Under the pieces are notes generated by a model. It was not told the origin of the DNA and ran no database searches. It saw only the letters and a program-made list of their open reading frames with translations. A DNA stretch of 34,144 bases, from positions 1 through 34,144 of the forward strand of contig JBBQNJ010000055.1 in assembly GCA_038329845.1 (NCBI GenBank), given 5' to 3'. The position numbers were made by a program, and so were the translations under genes. Position 1 is the first letter of the stretch. Each line of letters begins with the position of its first letter. The DNA comes from JBBQNJ01 sp038329845 (GTDB lineage: Bacteria; Planctomycetota; Phycisphaerae; Tepidisphaerales; Tepidisphaeraceae). Positions 19,666-27,749 of the stretch are shown in pieces.

Positions 19666-20550
19666 TCATCCCGATAGCGTCGTCGTCGGAAACGTCGCGG
19701 GGGCGGCGTCGGGGTCGTCGGTGCGGAACGGCATCGGGACGATCAGCAGGACGCGTTCGCTGCGCTCGGGGGGCGAGCCATCGAGAAGGAACGCCGCCCC
19801 GAGACTGGTGAGTCGATCGGCCTGCGGCGATGGGCCGATCACCAGCAGATGCCCCAGCGGCGTCGGGATGCGCAAATCGACATCCAGGGGCGTCTCCGGC
19901 TGAACAAACTGGGCGTCGCGCGGGTCGTTCAGGGGACTGAACTCCAGCCGCGTCCGCTGCGTTCGCACGATCGGCATCACGGTGATCCGCGCTGTCCCCG
20001 GATCGATCGGTGACGGTTGAAACGACACCGCCAGCAGGTTCTCGCAACGATCGAAGCTGCGGCCGTCGATCCGGCCAGCGCGATCGAAGTAGAACAGGTC
20101 CTGTCCGAGCAGCCCGCCGCGCAGCGGCACTTCCACGCTCCGGGCGTAGTAGCCGGTGAATGCATCCAGATGGATCGCCGACGGCATCGCATCGATGATC
20201 GACTTGAAATATCCCCACTCCGATTGCGGGGCCACGCCGACACGCAATCCGTTGCGAAGAAGGTTGTCTCGGACCGGCGGATCGAGCATCGTCGAATCGA
20301 CTCGAGACCAGAACTCGGCATTCCCGCTCAACGCCCCTCGCGGCACGGTCAGGGTGAAGATGCGCAGGTGGATCGCCACGCCCACTCGCGTCGAGCGGGG
20401 AAGCTGCGGATCGATGTCGCGGAGTTTCTCGAATCGCGCCGGCACGGGCGATGCCGCCTGGGTCGCAGGCGATCTCCGCACGCAACCCGTCCCCGCCGCT
20501 GTCGCCAGCGCCAGCATCGCGGCGAGGATCAGCGGCCGTCTCGAGGTCAT
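19666..20550 (-). CDS. Predicted lipoprotein of unknown function
   Basis: A 294-residue protein with a lipoprotein signal (MTSRRPLILAAMLALATAAGTGC); the lipobox-like AGTGC suggests lipidation at Cys23. The mature part contains no motif that I recognise. It has beta-rich segments (VGVAIHLRIFTLTVP, ARITVMPIVRTQRTRLEF) and a late HLLVIGPSP block. Its ATG overlaps the stop of the upstream aminotransferase gene by four bases, so it is translationally coupled to it. A much longer open frame continues upstream inside the aminotransferase gene but is a shadow. Confidence 0.72.
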   Translation of the reverse strand: MTSRRPLILAAMLALATAAGTGCVRRSPATQAASPVPARFEKLRDIDPQLPRSTRVGVAIHLRIFTLTVPRGALSGNAEFWSRVDSTMLDPPVRDNLLRNGLRVGVAPQSEWGYFKSIIDAMPSAIHLDAFTGYYARSVEVPLRGGLLGQDLFYFDRAGRIDGRSFDRCENLLAVSFQPSPIDPGTARITVMPIVRTQRTRLEFSPLNDPRDAQFVQPETPLDVDLRIPTPLGHLLVIGPSPQADRLTSLGAAFLLDGSPPERSERVLLIVPMPFRTDDPDAAPATFPTTTLSG

Positions 20551-21755
20551 GCCTGGGATAGCAAGTCCGTCAGGATATCCAGCCCCTGGTCCCACTCCTT
20601 GGCGGAGATCGTCATTGCCGGAGCCAGCCGGATGACTTTCTGGGCTGTGAGGTTGATCACCAAGCCCCGATCCAGCGCCTTTTCCACGATTTTTTCCGGC
20701 GGGCGCGCCAGCTCGATCCCCAGGAATAGCCCGCGCCCGCGTACGTCGGCGACGATCCCGTCGAGCCGGCGCTCGGACTTCAGCCGCGTGATCGCATGAT
20801 CGCCCAACTCCCGTGCGCGGTCGAGAAGCCCGTCGCGTTGGATGACCGTAATGATCGCGTTCGAGACGGCCATGCAGATCGGATTGGCCCCGAGCGTCGA
20901 GCCGTGCTTGCCGGGCACGAGCATGGCGGCGACTTCGGACCGGGCGAACATAATCCCCACCGGCAGGCCCCCGCCGGCGGCCTTGCCCATCGTCATCAGG
21001 TCCGGGATCACCGCGCGACCGCCGGCATCGAGCAGATGCTGATATCCGAACCATTTGCCGGTCCGCCCGAAACCCGTCCACACTTCGTCGAAGATCAGCG
21101 TCAGCTTGCGCTGATCGCACATCTTGCGCACGGCGGCGGCGTACCCCGGGGGATGAAAGTTGATCCCCCCTTCCCCCTGGATCGGCTCCATGAGGATCCC
21201 CGCCGTCTCATCGTCGATCGCCCGCTCGAGCGCGCCGGCATCGCCACATTCAACCTGTAGAAATCCCGGGACTTCCGGCCCGAAACCCGCCTTCACCGCC
21301 GGGTTCCCGGTCGCCGAGATCATCGCCAGCGTTCGACCGTGGAAGCTGCGCTGAAGCGAGATGATCTTCCACCGGCGCGGATCGATCCCCTGACCGCGCA
21401 GGCGGGCGAGCTTGACCGCCGCCTCGTTGGCCTCAGCGCCGCTGTGACAGAAAAACGCGCTACCCTCGAACGCGATGGATTGCAGGCGCTCGGCCAAGGT
21501 GATCTGCGGCTCGGTGTAGAAGGTGTTGCCCACGTGCCACAAGCGCCCCGCCTGCTCGGTGGCCGCGGCGATCAACTCCGGATGGCAATGCCCAAGGATC
21601 GCCGCGCCAAAGCCGGCGAACAGATCGAGATAACGCTTGCCATCGGCGTCCCACAACCACGCGCCTTCGCCGCGGTCCATCGACACCGGCAATCGCGAAT
21701 AATTTTGAATCAGCGCCCCGCGCCCCCGCTCGATAATCTGCTGCATCCTCGACAT
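20547..21755 (-). CDS. Class III PLP aminotransferase (acetylornithine type)
   Basis: A 402-residue fold-type I aminotransferase of class III. It shows LFAGFGAAILGHCHP, CHSGAEANEAAVKLAR (phosphate binding), the FDEVWTGFGRTG block (the usual DEVQTG has Trp in place of Gln) and the PLP lysine K258 in MTMGKAAGGGLPVG. The closest relatives by motif are acetylornithine/succinyldiaminopimelate aminotransferases (ArgD), but the family also includes GABA and other omega-aminotransferases, so I do not assign a symbol. The start is ATG 21755; an open frame to 21812 lacks family sequence. There are no other arginine genes nearby. It is coupled to the downstream lipoprotein gene, and a hairpin repeat lies in the 232-base gap upstream. 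Confidence 0.88.
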   Translation of the reverse strand: MSRMQQIIERGRGALIQNYSRLPVSMDRGEGAWLWDADGKRYLDLFAGFGAAILGHCHPELIAAATEQAGRLWHVGNTFYTEPQITLAERLQSIAFEGSAFFCHSGAEANEAAVKLARLRGQGIDPRRWKIISLQRSFHGRTLAMISATGNPAVKAGFGPEVPGFLQVECGDAGALERAIDDETAGILMEPIQGEGGINFHPPGYAAAVRKMCDQRKLTLIFDEVWTGFGRTGKWFGYQHLLDAGGRAVIPDLMTMGKAAGGGLPVGIMFARSEVAAMLVPGKHGSTLGANPICMAVSNAIITVIQRDGLLDRARELGDHAITRLKSERRLDGIVADVRGRGLFLGIELARPPEKIVEKALDRGLVINLTAQKVIRLAPAMTISAKEWDQGLDILTDLLSQA

Positions 21756-21898
21756 CAATGATTCATTCCCTTCGCAAACCGCCCAGCATATCAAATCGCT
21801 CTTCCCCGCCAAAATCCATTCGACACGGGTATATTGCCGGTTCTTGGCGAGCCTCTTTCATTCGAGGAAACACCCGAGTACGAATGCCACGGATGAAG

Positions 21899-21960
21899 TG
21901 CCGCCGGTGTCCTCACCGGCGGTGAGGTGGGAAGCACCGCCGGGCAGGACACCGGCGGCA
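21899..21960. repeat. 15-bp perfect inverted repeat hairpin
   Basis: TGCCGCCGGTGTCCT (21899-21913) is the exact complement of 21946-21960. The 32-base loop contains a further pair of complementary blocks (CACCGGCGGTG and CACCGCCGGG). It lies between two minus-strand genes, downstream of the ABC permease, so it could act as a terminator, but it lacks a T-run. The motif resembles interspersed planctomycete repeats. Confidence 0.7.
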
Positions 21961-21987
21961 TTGAGGGCGGCTGAATCGCCAAGATAT

Positions 21988-23916
21988 TTAGGCCCATTCG
22001 ACAGACTCTGCCCGATCCCCACCGCCCGGCGACGCCGACTCGTCGTCGAGTTGTTCGGCTCGGCCGACGATGGAATTGAACCGGACGCCGGTGCGATGCA
22101 CCACCCAGGCGCCCGCGCCGAGATACCCCAGGCCAAGCATGTACGCCATCATGTGCAGGTCTGCGATCGGGCGCTGCGTACCGAAAACCGGCGTAGACCA
22201 TGTACTGCGATGATTGCCATAATCGACGACCATGCCCAAGTAGTAATACGGCAGGTTATACAGGGTCAACTCCGCCAATTGCTCGCCCCGAAGCTGACTG
22301 GCATCTCGCCAGGGCGCCTCGGGCGTCACGCCGCGGATCAGACCATCGACCGCCCCGCTCATGACCGGCCGGGCGAGTTCACCGCCCACGAACAGCACCA
22401 GCGGCAACATCCCGTACAGCAGCACCGCCAGCGACAAGTTCATGATCACCGCGAACGTCACGGTCTTGAATCGCAGCGAGCAGTACACGCCAGTGGCCAC
22501 CCATAGCGCATTGGTCGTGAAGATCACCCACAAGACCACCGCCGTCGTGCCGACGTCGATGCACCCGGCCACCGTGAAGAGTACGAAATGCCCCACGATC
22601 AAGACGCTGGGCCAGAGCATCCGTCGCATGACCCCCGCCACCTTTCCGCGAACGATCCGCGAAGCTTTAATCGGCGTGGCCAGCAGCACCGTCCAGGTGT
22701 CGCTCTCCTTTTCCTGCGCGATCGCCGTCGCCGCCAGTACGCTCGCTACCAGCCAGACCAGCCCGTGAAACACGATCGCAAAACCGATCTGCGTATCCCT
22801 ATCGGTCAGACCATTTTCGCCGGCCAGAACCCCGTAGACGATCCCCAACAGCGCCAGGCAGATCACCGTGGCGGTGATGCGCTGCCAGCGCCTAGTCAAC
22901 AGCGGACGCCGCATCTCGCGCCAGAAAATCGGATTGTCCCCCACCTCTGACCGCCTCGCCCGGCGGGTTATTGGTATGTTCGCTGGCGCCGCCGGTGCGT
23001 CCGATCCGTCGGCCGCGACGATCGCCGGCACCGGCAACGCCGCTGGCGTCGGATCGACCCTTTCGACCGACCCTTCCTTGCGGGCAAATCGGCGAACCAT
23101 CCACGCGCTGGCCGTGACCAGCGCCGCGGCCAGCAACAGGTTCGTCCCCACGCAAACCGGCCAATACGACGATGGCATCCGCGCAAACGGCATCGACTCC
23201 ATCGCCGTGGCGGCCACCGGATGCGTCGCTCCGAGAAGCCAAAAGTAAGTGTCTTGCCCCGCCCGGAACTGGTGCGACCACAGCAGTCCGATCATCACCG
23301 GGATGAACAGGTAGAAAAACAGAATCGTCGCGTAGCTCAACAGGATCACCGCGTACGCACGGTTGAGCAGCGTCGAGAAAAACAATCCGATCGACGCGCC
23401 GACGATGGCCATCGTCGCCACCAGCGATAGGACCGAACCCACCTGCGACAGTTCCACTCCCCCCAGCAGCCGTGACACCGCCAGCACCGGCAGGCTTAAG
23501 CCGATCAGCACCAGCGCCACCCACAATCGCGACAACAACTTCCCGGAGATGATCTGCCAACTGGTGATCGGCGTCATCAGCAGCACATGAAGCGTCTTGT
23601 GCAACCGCTCGGCACCGATCGAAGTGCTGGTCAGCACCGGGCTGATGATCGCCGCGGCGACCACCGAGAACATGGCGAACATCGAAAAAAAGTACGACCC
23701 CAACTGCTGTTGCTGCATCTGGCGCTGCGCCACCGAGCCGCCGTTGCCGCGCCACGAATACGACATCCCGATCAACAGGTACATCCACAATAACAGCAGC
23801 AGGAGCGTGCCGAGGTACCCCACACGCAGAAAATACGTGCGCTTCCGGCGCGAGGTGACCCGCAGTTCCTTGCCGAAAATCGGTCCGAACGGGCTGATCC
23901 GCGACAAGATCGACAT
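21988..23916 (-). CDS. ABC-2 type permease, two modules in one protein
   Basis: A 642-residue integral membrane protein. Two similar halves are visible: a first module (residues about 1-290) and a second (about 330-600), joined by a polar Ala/Pro-rich linker. Both begin with a cytoplasmic stretch of the type FGKELRVTSRRKR or FWREMRRPLLTRR, followed by hydrophobic helices. Each also has the segment typical of ABC-2 membrane proteins: ERLHKTLHVLLMTPIT...SGKLLSRL in the first and EKESDTWTVLLATPIK...RGKVAGVM in the second. This suggests an ABC-type exporter subunit carrying both permease halves. No ATPase gene lies next to it, so the partner must be elsewhere. The gene starts 29 bases downstream of hisF, suggesting co-transcription. 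Confidence 0.82.
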   Translation of the reverse strand: MSILSRISPFGPIFGKELRVTSRRKRTYFLRVGYLGTLLLLLLWMYLLIGMSYSWRGNGGSVAQRQMQQQQLGSYFFSMFAMFSVVAAAIISPVLTSTSIGAERLHKTLHVLLMTPITSWQIISGKLLSRLWVALVLIGLSLPVLAVSRLLGGVELSQVGSVLSLVATMAIVGASIGLFFSTLLNRAYAVILLSYATILFFYLFIPVMIGLLWSHQFRAGQDTYFWLLGATHPVAATAMESMPFARMPSSYWPVCVGTNLLLAAALVTASAWMVRRFARKEGSVERVDPTPAALPVPAIVAADGSDAPAAPANIPITRRARRSEVGDNPIFWREMRRPLLTRRWQRITATVICLALLGIVYGVLAGENGLTDRDTQIGFAIVFHGLVWLVASVLAATAIAQEKESDTWTVLLATPIKASRIVRGKVAGVMRRMLWPSVLIVGHFVLFTVAGCIDVGTTAVVLWVIFTTNALWVATGVYCSLRFKTVTFAVIMNLSLAVLLYGMLPLVLFVGGELARPVMSGAVDGLIRGVTPEAPWRDASQLRGEQLAELTLYNLPYYYLGMVVDYGNHRSTWSTPVFGTQRPIADLHMMAYMLGLGYLGAGAWVVHRTGVRFNSIVGRAEQLDDESASPGGGDRAESVEWA

Positions 23917-23945
23917 CGCTTTGTTCCTGGAAAAAACGCCGCGCC

Positions 23946-24713
23946 CTACAACCGAATCGCCACTCCCCGGTCGGCCAGGTAACGCTTGACTTGCGGAACC
24001 GAATGCGTGTTGAAATGGAAAATACTCGCCGCCAACGCCGCATCGGCCCGCCCGATGGTCAGCACCTCGAAGAGGTGTTCCGGATGCCCGGCCCCGCCTG
24101 ACGCCACCACCGGCACATGCACCGCGTCGCTTACCGCCGCCGTCATCTCCAGATCATACCCGGCGGTCGTCCCGTCGGCGTTCATGACATTCAAGACGAT
24201 CTCCCCAGCGCCCAGTGCCTCGGCCTGCTTCACCCACGCCATCACGTCCACCCCACTGTCCACTCGCCCGCCATTGACGAACACCCGCCACTGTTCGCGC
24301 CCGTCGATCCGCACACGATTGGCATCAAGCCCCAGCACCGTGGCGCAGCGCCCGAATTTCCGCGCCACCTCGGCGATCAGTTCCGGGCGTTTCACCGCCG
24401 CCGAATTGATTGACACTTTTTCCGCCCCGGCCTGGATGAGCCTCGTGGCGTCCTCAAGCGTGCGAATCCCTCCCCCCACCGTCAGCGGCATGAACACCTC
24501 ATCGGCCACCCGGCGAACCAGGTCGGCCATGATGCCGCGCCCCTCGTGGCTTGCGGTGATGTCATAGAAGACCAGCTCATCGGCCCCATCGTCCTGGTAT
24601 CGGATCGCCTGGCTGACCGGATCGCCCGCGTCGACGTGATCAAAGAATTTCACCCCTTTGACGACCCGCCCCCGATCCACGTCCAGACACGGAATGATTC
24701 GCTTGGTCAACAT
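23946..24713 (-). CDS. hisF: Imidazole glycerol phosphate synthase subunit HisF
   Basis: A 255-residue TIM barrel with the HisF signatures RIIPCLDVDRGRVVKG and FYDITASHEGRG. The catalytic aspartates are at D11 and D130, exactly the numbering of known HisF. The phosphate-binding loops VGGGIRT and VVASGGAGHPEH are also conserved. With HisH it makes imidazole glycerol phosphate and AICAR from PRFAR and glutamine-derived ammonia in histidine biosynthesis. No other his gene lies in the window, so the pathway genes are scattered. The length is normal. The start is ATG 24713 (MLTKRIIPC), the usual N-terminus. Confidence 0.97.
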   Translation of the reverse strand: MLTKRIIPCLDVDRGRVVKGVKFFDHVDAGDPVSQAIRYQDDGADELVFYDITASHEGRGIMADLVRRVADEVFMPLTVGGGIRTLEDATRLIQAGAEKVSINSAAVKRPELIAEVARKFGRCATVLGLDANRVRIDGREQWRVFVNGGRVDSGVDVMAWVKQAEALGAGEIVLNVMNADGTTAGYDLEMTAAVSDAVHVPVVASGGAGHPEHLFEVLTIGRADAALAASIFHFNTHSVPQVKRYLADRGVAIRL

Positions 24714-24764
24714 AGTCGCTTCACGGCGGGGCCCACGGGCGATCCTATCACAGCTTCCGACGTT

Positions 24765-24780
24765 TTGAAGCCGCCTTCAA
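24765..24780. promoter_or_regulatory. Inverted repeat in the hisF / sigma factor divergent region
   Basis: TTGAAG-CCGC-CTTCAA is a perfect 6-4-6 inverted repeat 52 bases upstream of the hisF start and 91 upstream of the divergent sigma factor start. On the minus strand a TTCAAA / TAGGAT pair with a 16-base gap begins in the repeat and could be the hisF promoter. A role as operator or promoter part is inference from position alone. Confidence 0.35.
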
Positions 24781-24839
24781 GGGCAATCTGTCCCCAATGC
24801 GTATGCGCCTGATGTCCTTCGGAATTTTCATGGAGATTC

Positions 24840-24855
24840 CGCGCCACTCGGCGCG
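24840..24855 (+). promoter_or_regulatory. Small hairpin in the leader of the sigma factor gene
   Basis: CGCGCC-ACTC-GGCGCG forms a 6-bp stem with a 4-base loop, ending 15 bases before ATG 24871. It could affect translation; no other support exists. Confidence 0.35.
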
Positions 24856-24870
24856 TATGAATCACCACGG

Positions 24871-25401
24871 ATGACGCAGCGCGACGATTCGCAACTCATG
24901 GCCCAGCTCGCCCAAGGGGACCTTCAGGCCCTCGGGGAGCTGGTCAAACGTCATCAGGCCCGCGCGCGAGCGCTCGCCTACCGGTTCACCGGACGATGGG
25001 ACGCCGCCGACGACATCGCCCAGGACGCCTTCTTGCGCATCCACCGCGCCGCCGTCAGCTATCGGCCCACCGCCGACTTTTCCACCTGGCTCTACCGGAT
25101 CGTCTGGAACCTCTGCCTCGACCGCGCCAAGCGCCCGCGCCTCGTCGGCCTCGACGAGTCCTCCGATCCGGCGGCAACCCCAGACCCAGACCAGTTGGAA
25201 CAGGAAGAACAAACGAAAATAGTACAACAGGCGGTGCAATCACTCCCGGAACGTCAACGGATGGTAGTCCTACTCCATCGCTTTGAGGGTTTGCCGATTC
25301 GGCGTATCGCCGCAGTCATGGAGACGACGGAATCGGCGGTCGAATCGTTGTTAACCCGGTCGTATCAACAACTTCGGGTCAAACTGGCAAATCTGAAATA
25401 A
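24871..25401 (+). CDS. RNA polymerase sigma factor, ECF family
   Basis: A 176-residue ECF sigma factor: region 2 at about residues 25-90 (RFTGRWDAADDIAQDAFLRI and FSTWLYRIVWNLCLDRAKRP) and region 4 at about 118-172 (LPERQRMVVLLHRFEGLPIR then IAAVMETTESAVESLLTRSY). It directs RNA polymerase to a dedicated regulon under control of the adjacent anti-sigma protein. Start ATG 24871 has no strong Shine-Dalgarno site. The next gene begins 40 bases downstream and the third overlaps it. Its place in a sigma / anti-sigma / periplasmic-sensor trio resembles the CnrH group. Confidence 0.9.
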   Translation: MTQRDDSQLMAQLAQGDLQALGELVKRHQARARALAYRFTGRWDAADDIAQDAFLRIHRAAVSYRPTADFSTWLYRIVWNLCLDRAKRPRLVGLDESSDPAATPDPDQLEQEEQTKIVQQAVQSLPERQRMVVLLHRFEGLPIRRIAAVMETTESAVESLLTRSYQQLRVKLANLK

Positions 25402-25441
25402 AACCGCAGGGACCGGGGGTCTTAAGTCGTTCAACGAATGG

Positions 25442-25903
25442 ATGGTGTCTATGCAATGCCCAGGACAAGCCGATCTACTGCGCCGCTTGAATGGCGAATC
25501 CAGTGCCGATTCGGACGATTCGCCGCGCGCCCATGCCGCGAATTGCCCGGACTGCGCCGCGGTGCTTGCGACTTGGGACGCGCTGGGAAATTGGACCGTG
25601 ACGGCACCGCCGGACGACGGGGCGATGGTCGCCGCGGTTCTATCGCGGGCGGCGAGCGCGAGGCGAGGCTGGGGGGCATGGATTCGCGTCGCGGCGGTTC
25701 TGGCCATCGCGTCGGGCGCGGGATGGGGCGCAGCGATCTTTACGCCGGTATCTCAGCCCCTTTCCATGGCACCCGAGGCGGTGGACGATCAACAAGTGGT
25801 CGAGGCGCTGGGGCTTGATGCGCTGGCCGAACCTCCACTGCTGGCCGGCGTGATCGACGCCCCGCCGATCGACTCACAAGAGGCACCGGAGGACAACACA
25901 TGA
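25442..25903 (+). CDS. Putative anti-sigma factor with zinc-finger-like motif
   Basis: A 153-residue protein. Near the N-terminus it has H31-x3-C35-x2-C38 (HAANCPDC), the core of the zinc-binding anti-sigma (ZAS) motif. One predicted membrane helix lies at about residues 82-101 (RVAAVLAIASGAGWGAAIF), and the following 50 residues would be periplasmic. This is the layout of a membrane-bound anti-sigma factor that holds the ECF sigma factor until a signal arrives. It starts 40 bases after the sigma factor gene. A second ATG three codons in (25451) is an alternative start. Its stop overlaps the next gene's start by four bases. The overall sequence has low similarity to any family I can name. Confidence 0.75.
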   Translation: MVSMQCPGQADLLRRLNGESSADSDDSPRAHAANCPDCAAVLATWDALGNWTVTAPPDDGAMVAAVLSRAASARRGWGAWIRVAAVLAIASGAGWGAAIFTPVSQPLSMAPEAVDDQQVVEALGLDALAEPPLLAGVIDAPPIDSQEAPEDNT

Positions 25904-26508
25904 GCCGGGCAAGCCGATGGATCGTGGCCGCGGTGGCAATCGCGCTGGGGCTAATCGTCTACAGCGCCACCCTGGCCCGCAAGGCGGCCGTTTCGCAACC
26001 CGTCGCCGCCGGCGACTCGGCGACCGAGGCGCTGCTCAACTGGCTTCGCGCCGATCCCGCCCAGCGCACCGACCTGCGCCAGCATGACCCGGCGTTCGCC
26101 GGCGAACTGAAGCAACTGCGCGACGAGGCGGCACATGAGCGGGCCACACTGGCGACGATGCTCGAAGATTCCTCACTGGATTCTGAAAAAGTGCTGCGAC
26201 AGCTCGACCGGGCGCTCGCCGCCGACGCCGCCGTCGAGCGACGGGTGGCGCGGTACATCCTGTCGGTCCGCGAGCATCTCACCGCGTCGCAGCGGAAGGC
26301 GCTGCTAGGCATGACTGCCCAATGCGTTCGCCAGGGCGGTGCCGGCGCAGGACCGGGTTGGCGATGGCGACAGAATCAACCGGGACCAACCTCGTCCGGG
26401 GAAAGCGGTACGCCCGCGGGCGGCGGTCGAGGCGGTGGGGGCGGTGGTGGCGGCGGTGGTGGCGGTGGCGACGGCCCGGGTCCACACCGATTCGGCCGGC
26501 CCCAATAA
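25900..26508 (+). CDS. Periplasmic heavy-metal sensor-like protein (CnrX/ZraP type)
   Basis: A 202-residue protein anchored by an N-terminal helix (residues about 6-23). Residues about 60-145 form a helical hairpin (AHERATLATMLEDSSLDSEK...LDRALAADAAVERRVARYIL...HLTASQRKALLGM) of the type in the Metal_resist/CpxP-CnrX family, which typically senses metals in the periplasm. Here the ligand-like residues are H52..H78 and a C140-type Cys (MTAQC), which I could not verify as a metal site. The tail (about 150-202) is dominated by 13 or more glycines and ends GPHRFGRPQ. It overlaps the anti-sigma gene (ATGA at 25900), so the three proteins are probably one signalling unit. Confidence 0.7.
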   Translation: MSRASRWIVAAVAIALGLIVYSATLARKAAVSQPVAAGDSATEALLNWLRADPAQRTDLRQHDPAFAGELKQLRDEAAHERATLATMLEDSSLDSEKVLRQLDRALAADAAVERRVARYILSVREHLTASQRKALLGMTAQCVRQGGAGAGPGWRWRQNQPGPTSSGESGTPAGGGRGGGGGGGGGGGGGDGPGPHRFGRPQ

Positions 26509-26817
26509 TCACGGCCAGTATCCGTCCGTCCATCCGGCGAAATAGCCCCAGCCGCACGTGCGCCAGGTGCCGTAAGGCCAGGGCGTGGCGAAATAGTACC
26601 GATCGAACACCCTCGCCTCGGCCGCCGACACGCCGCCGCGTTCGCGCGCGGCCCAATCGGGGATCGACGCCGCAAATGCGCCATCCGGCGCAAAGCGCAC
26701 CGGTCCCCGGGGAACGATCGGTTCGAGCAACGACGCCGGCGGCCGGGTCGCCACCGAGAGCTTCGGCCCACTCGCCGGCGCTGCCAGGATCACGGTTAAG
26801 ATCATCATCGCCCACAT
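26509..26817 (-). CDS. Small secreted protein of unknown function
   Basis: A 102-residue protein. The start is ATG 26817, supported by GGGAGG five bases upstream on this strand (about 26822-26827). The N-terminus MWAMMILTVILAAPASG looks like a short signal sequence. The C-terminal part is aromatic-rich (FDRYYFATPWPYGTWRTCGWGYFAGWTDGYWP) and carries one cysteine. No family was recognised. Its stop codon directly abuts that of the convergent sensor-like gene at 26508, with no spacer. Confidence 0.6.
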   Translation of the reverse strand: MWAMMILTVILAAPASGPKLSVATRPPASLLEPIVPRGPVRFAPDGAFAASIPDWAARERGGVSAAEARVFDRYYFATPWPYGTWRTCGWGYFAGWTDGYWP

Positions 26818-26905
26818 AACGCCTCCCGAGACGGACAAACGCCTATGATAAGCCGATCGGCGCGGTCACGCAGCGCGAGATATGGACCTTGACCGGAGAA
26901 ATCTC

Positions 26906-27214
26906 ATGTTGTTGGCGGAATTCAGCATCTGGCCGATGGATAAAGGCGAAAGCGTGGGCCAATACGTCGCCCGCGCCCTGGACGTGGTGGACCGCAGCGG
27001 GCTGCCTTACAAACTGGGGCCGATGGGAACGTGCGTCGAGGGCGAGTGGGAGCAGGTGATGGACCTGATCACCGCCTGCCAGCGCGAGCTGAGCAAGGAT
27101 TGCGACCGGATCACCTGCACGGTGAAGATGGATTGGCGGCGAGGGAAGCCGAACCGGCTCGAGATGAAGATCAAGAGTGTGCAGGAGAAAGTCGGCCGCT
27201 CGTTACGCACTTGA
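26906..27214 (+). CDS. MTH1187 / YqgV family protein (thiamine-binding-like)
   Basis: A 102-residue small alpha/beta protein. It begins MLLAEFSIWPMDKGESVGQYV, and the later GPMGTCVEGEWEQVMDLI and RLEMKIKSVQEKVGR blocks are diagnostic of the MTH1187/YkoF-like family (DUF77). Family members form tetramers and some bind thiamine-like molecules; the cellular role is not settled. The start is ATG 26906 with GGAGAA five bases upstream (26895-26900); the ATG at 26882 would give an eight-residue extension outside the family. It is monocistronic here. Confidence 0.85.
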   Translation: MLLAEFSIWPMDKGESVGQYVARALDVVDRSGLPYKLGPMGTCVEGEWEQVMDLITACQRELSKDCDRITCTVKMDWRRGKPNRLEMKIKSVQEKVGRSLRT

Positions 27215-27223
27215 ACGGCCCGG

Positions 27224-27331
27224 TTCGGCGCGATCATGCTCGGCTCGGCGCGATCACGCTCGCCGACGACGGCGCGATCAGGCTCGGCGGTGCCAGCGCG
27301 ACACGCTCGGCCCGGCGCGATCACGCTCGGC
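27224..27331. repeat. Irregular repeats of CGGCGCGATCAnGCTCGG
   Basis: At least four copies of CGGCGCGATCA plus one base plus GCTCGG lie at about 27226, 27246, 27270 and 27313, with a partial copy near 27296. Some are joined by CGACGACG. They begin right after the DUF77 gene and run into the 3' end of the small membrane gene on the other strand. Function unknown. Confidence 0.7.
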
Positions 27332-27536
27332 GACGACGCGACAGGCTCACTTTGATCCACGCCCCGGCCAGCACCAGCGACAGCAGCAATCCGACCAGGT
27401 TGGTCGTGCCGTGCGAGCCGAATTGCACCCAGACCCGCATCGCCGAAGGAAGGTGCGGATTGATGAACTGCTGGGTCAGGAAAAACACGCCGGCGAACAC
27501 CACCAGGCTACCGATCAAGGCGACAAGAAAACGCAT
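27321..27536 (-). CDS. Small membrane protein, two helices
   Basis: A 71-residue protein with two predicted membrane helices (about 4-22 and 47-62) joined by a polar loop containing NPHLPSAMRVWVQFGSHGTT. It ends in a positively charged SLSRRRRA tail, which suggests the C-terminus is cytoplasmic. The start ATG 27536 has GGAG at a good distance upstream (GGAGATTCGACT before the ATG). No family was recognised. It stands alone between the DUF77 gene and the sugar module. Confidence 0.65.
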   Translation of the reverse strand: MRFLVALIGSLVVFAGVFFLTQQFINPHLPSAMRVWVQFGSHGTTNLVGLLLSLVLAGAWIKVSLSRRRRA

Positions 27537-27749
27537 AGTCGAATCTCCTCAACTAGGATATCGGCCCGGCGAATCAGGGTCTGAAGTCGCCTGGCGGCAT
27601 GCCGAATTGACAGCGACCGCAGTCTTGGCGCGGGGATGTGGCGATGGATCGCGGCTGATCTTGAGGCCGAAGTAATCGATGGATTCGAGAATTTTGCGGG
27701 AATGGAATGGATTAAAACGATATCGAATTGTCAAGAAACCGGCTCGGCG

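Noticed and set aside
19427..19903. A 158-residue plus-strand open frame
   Set aside because: Its first half is the translation of the CGCTGGCGCTTCGGGCTA repeat array and its second half is antisense to the lipoprotein gene.
20547..21755. Assigning the aminotransferase firmly as ArgD
   Set aside because: The motifs are shared by several class III aminotransferases, DEVQTG is altered to DEVWTG and no arginine genes are nearby.
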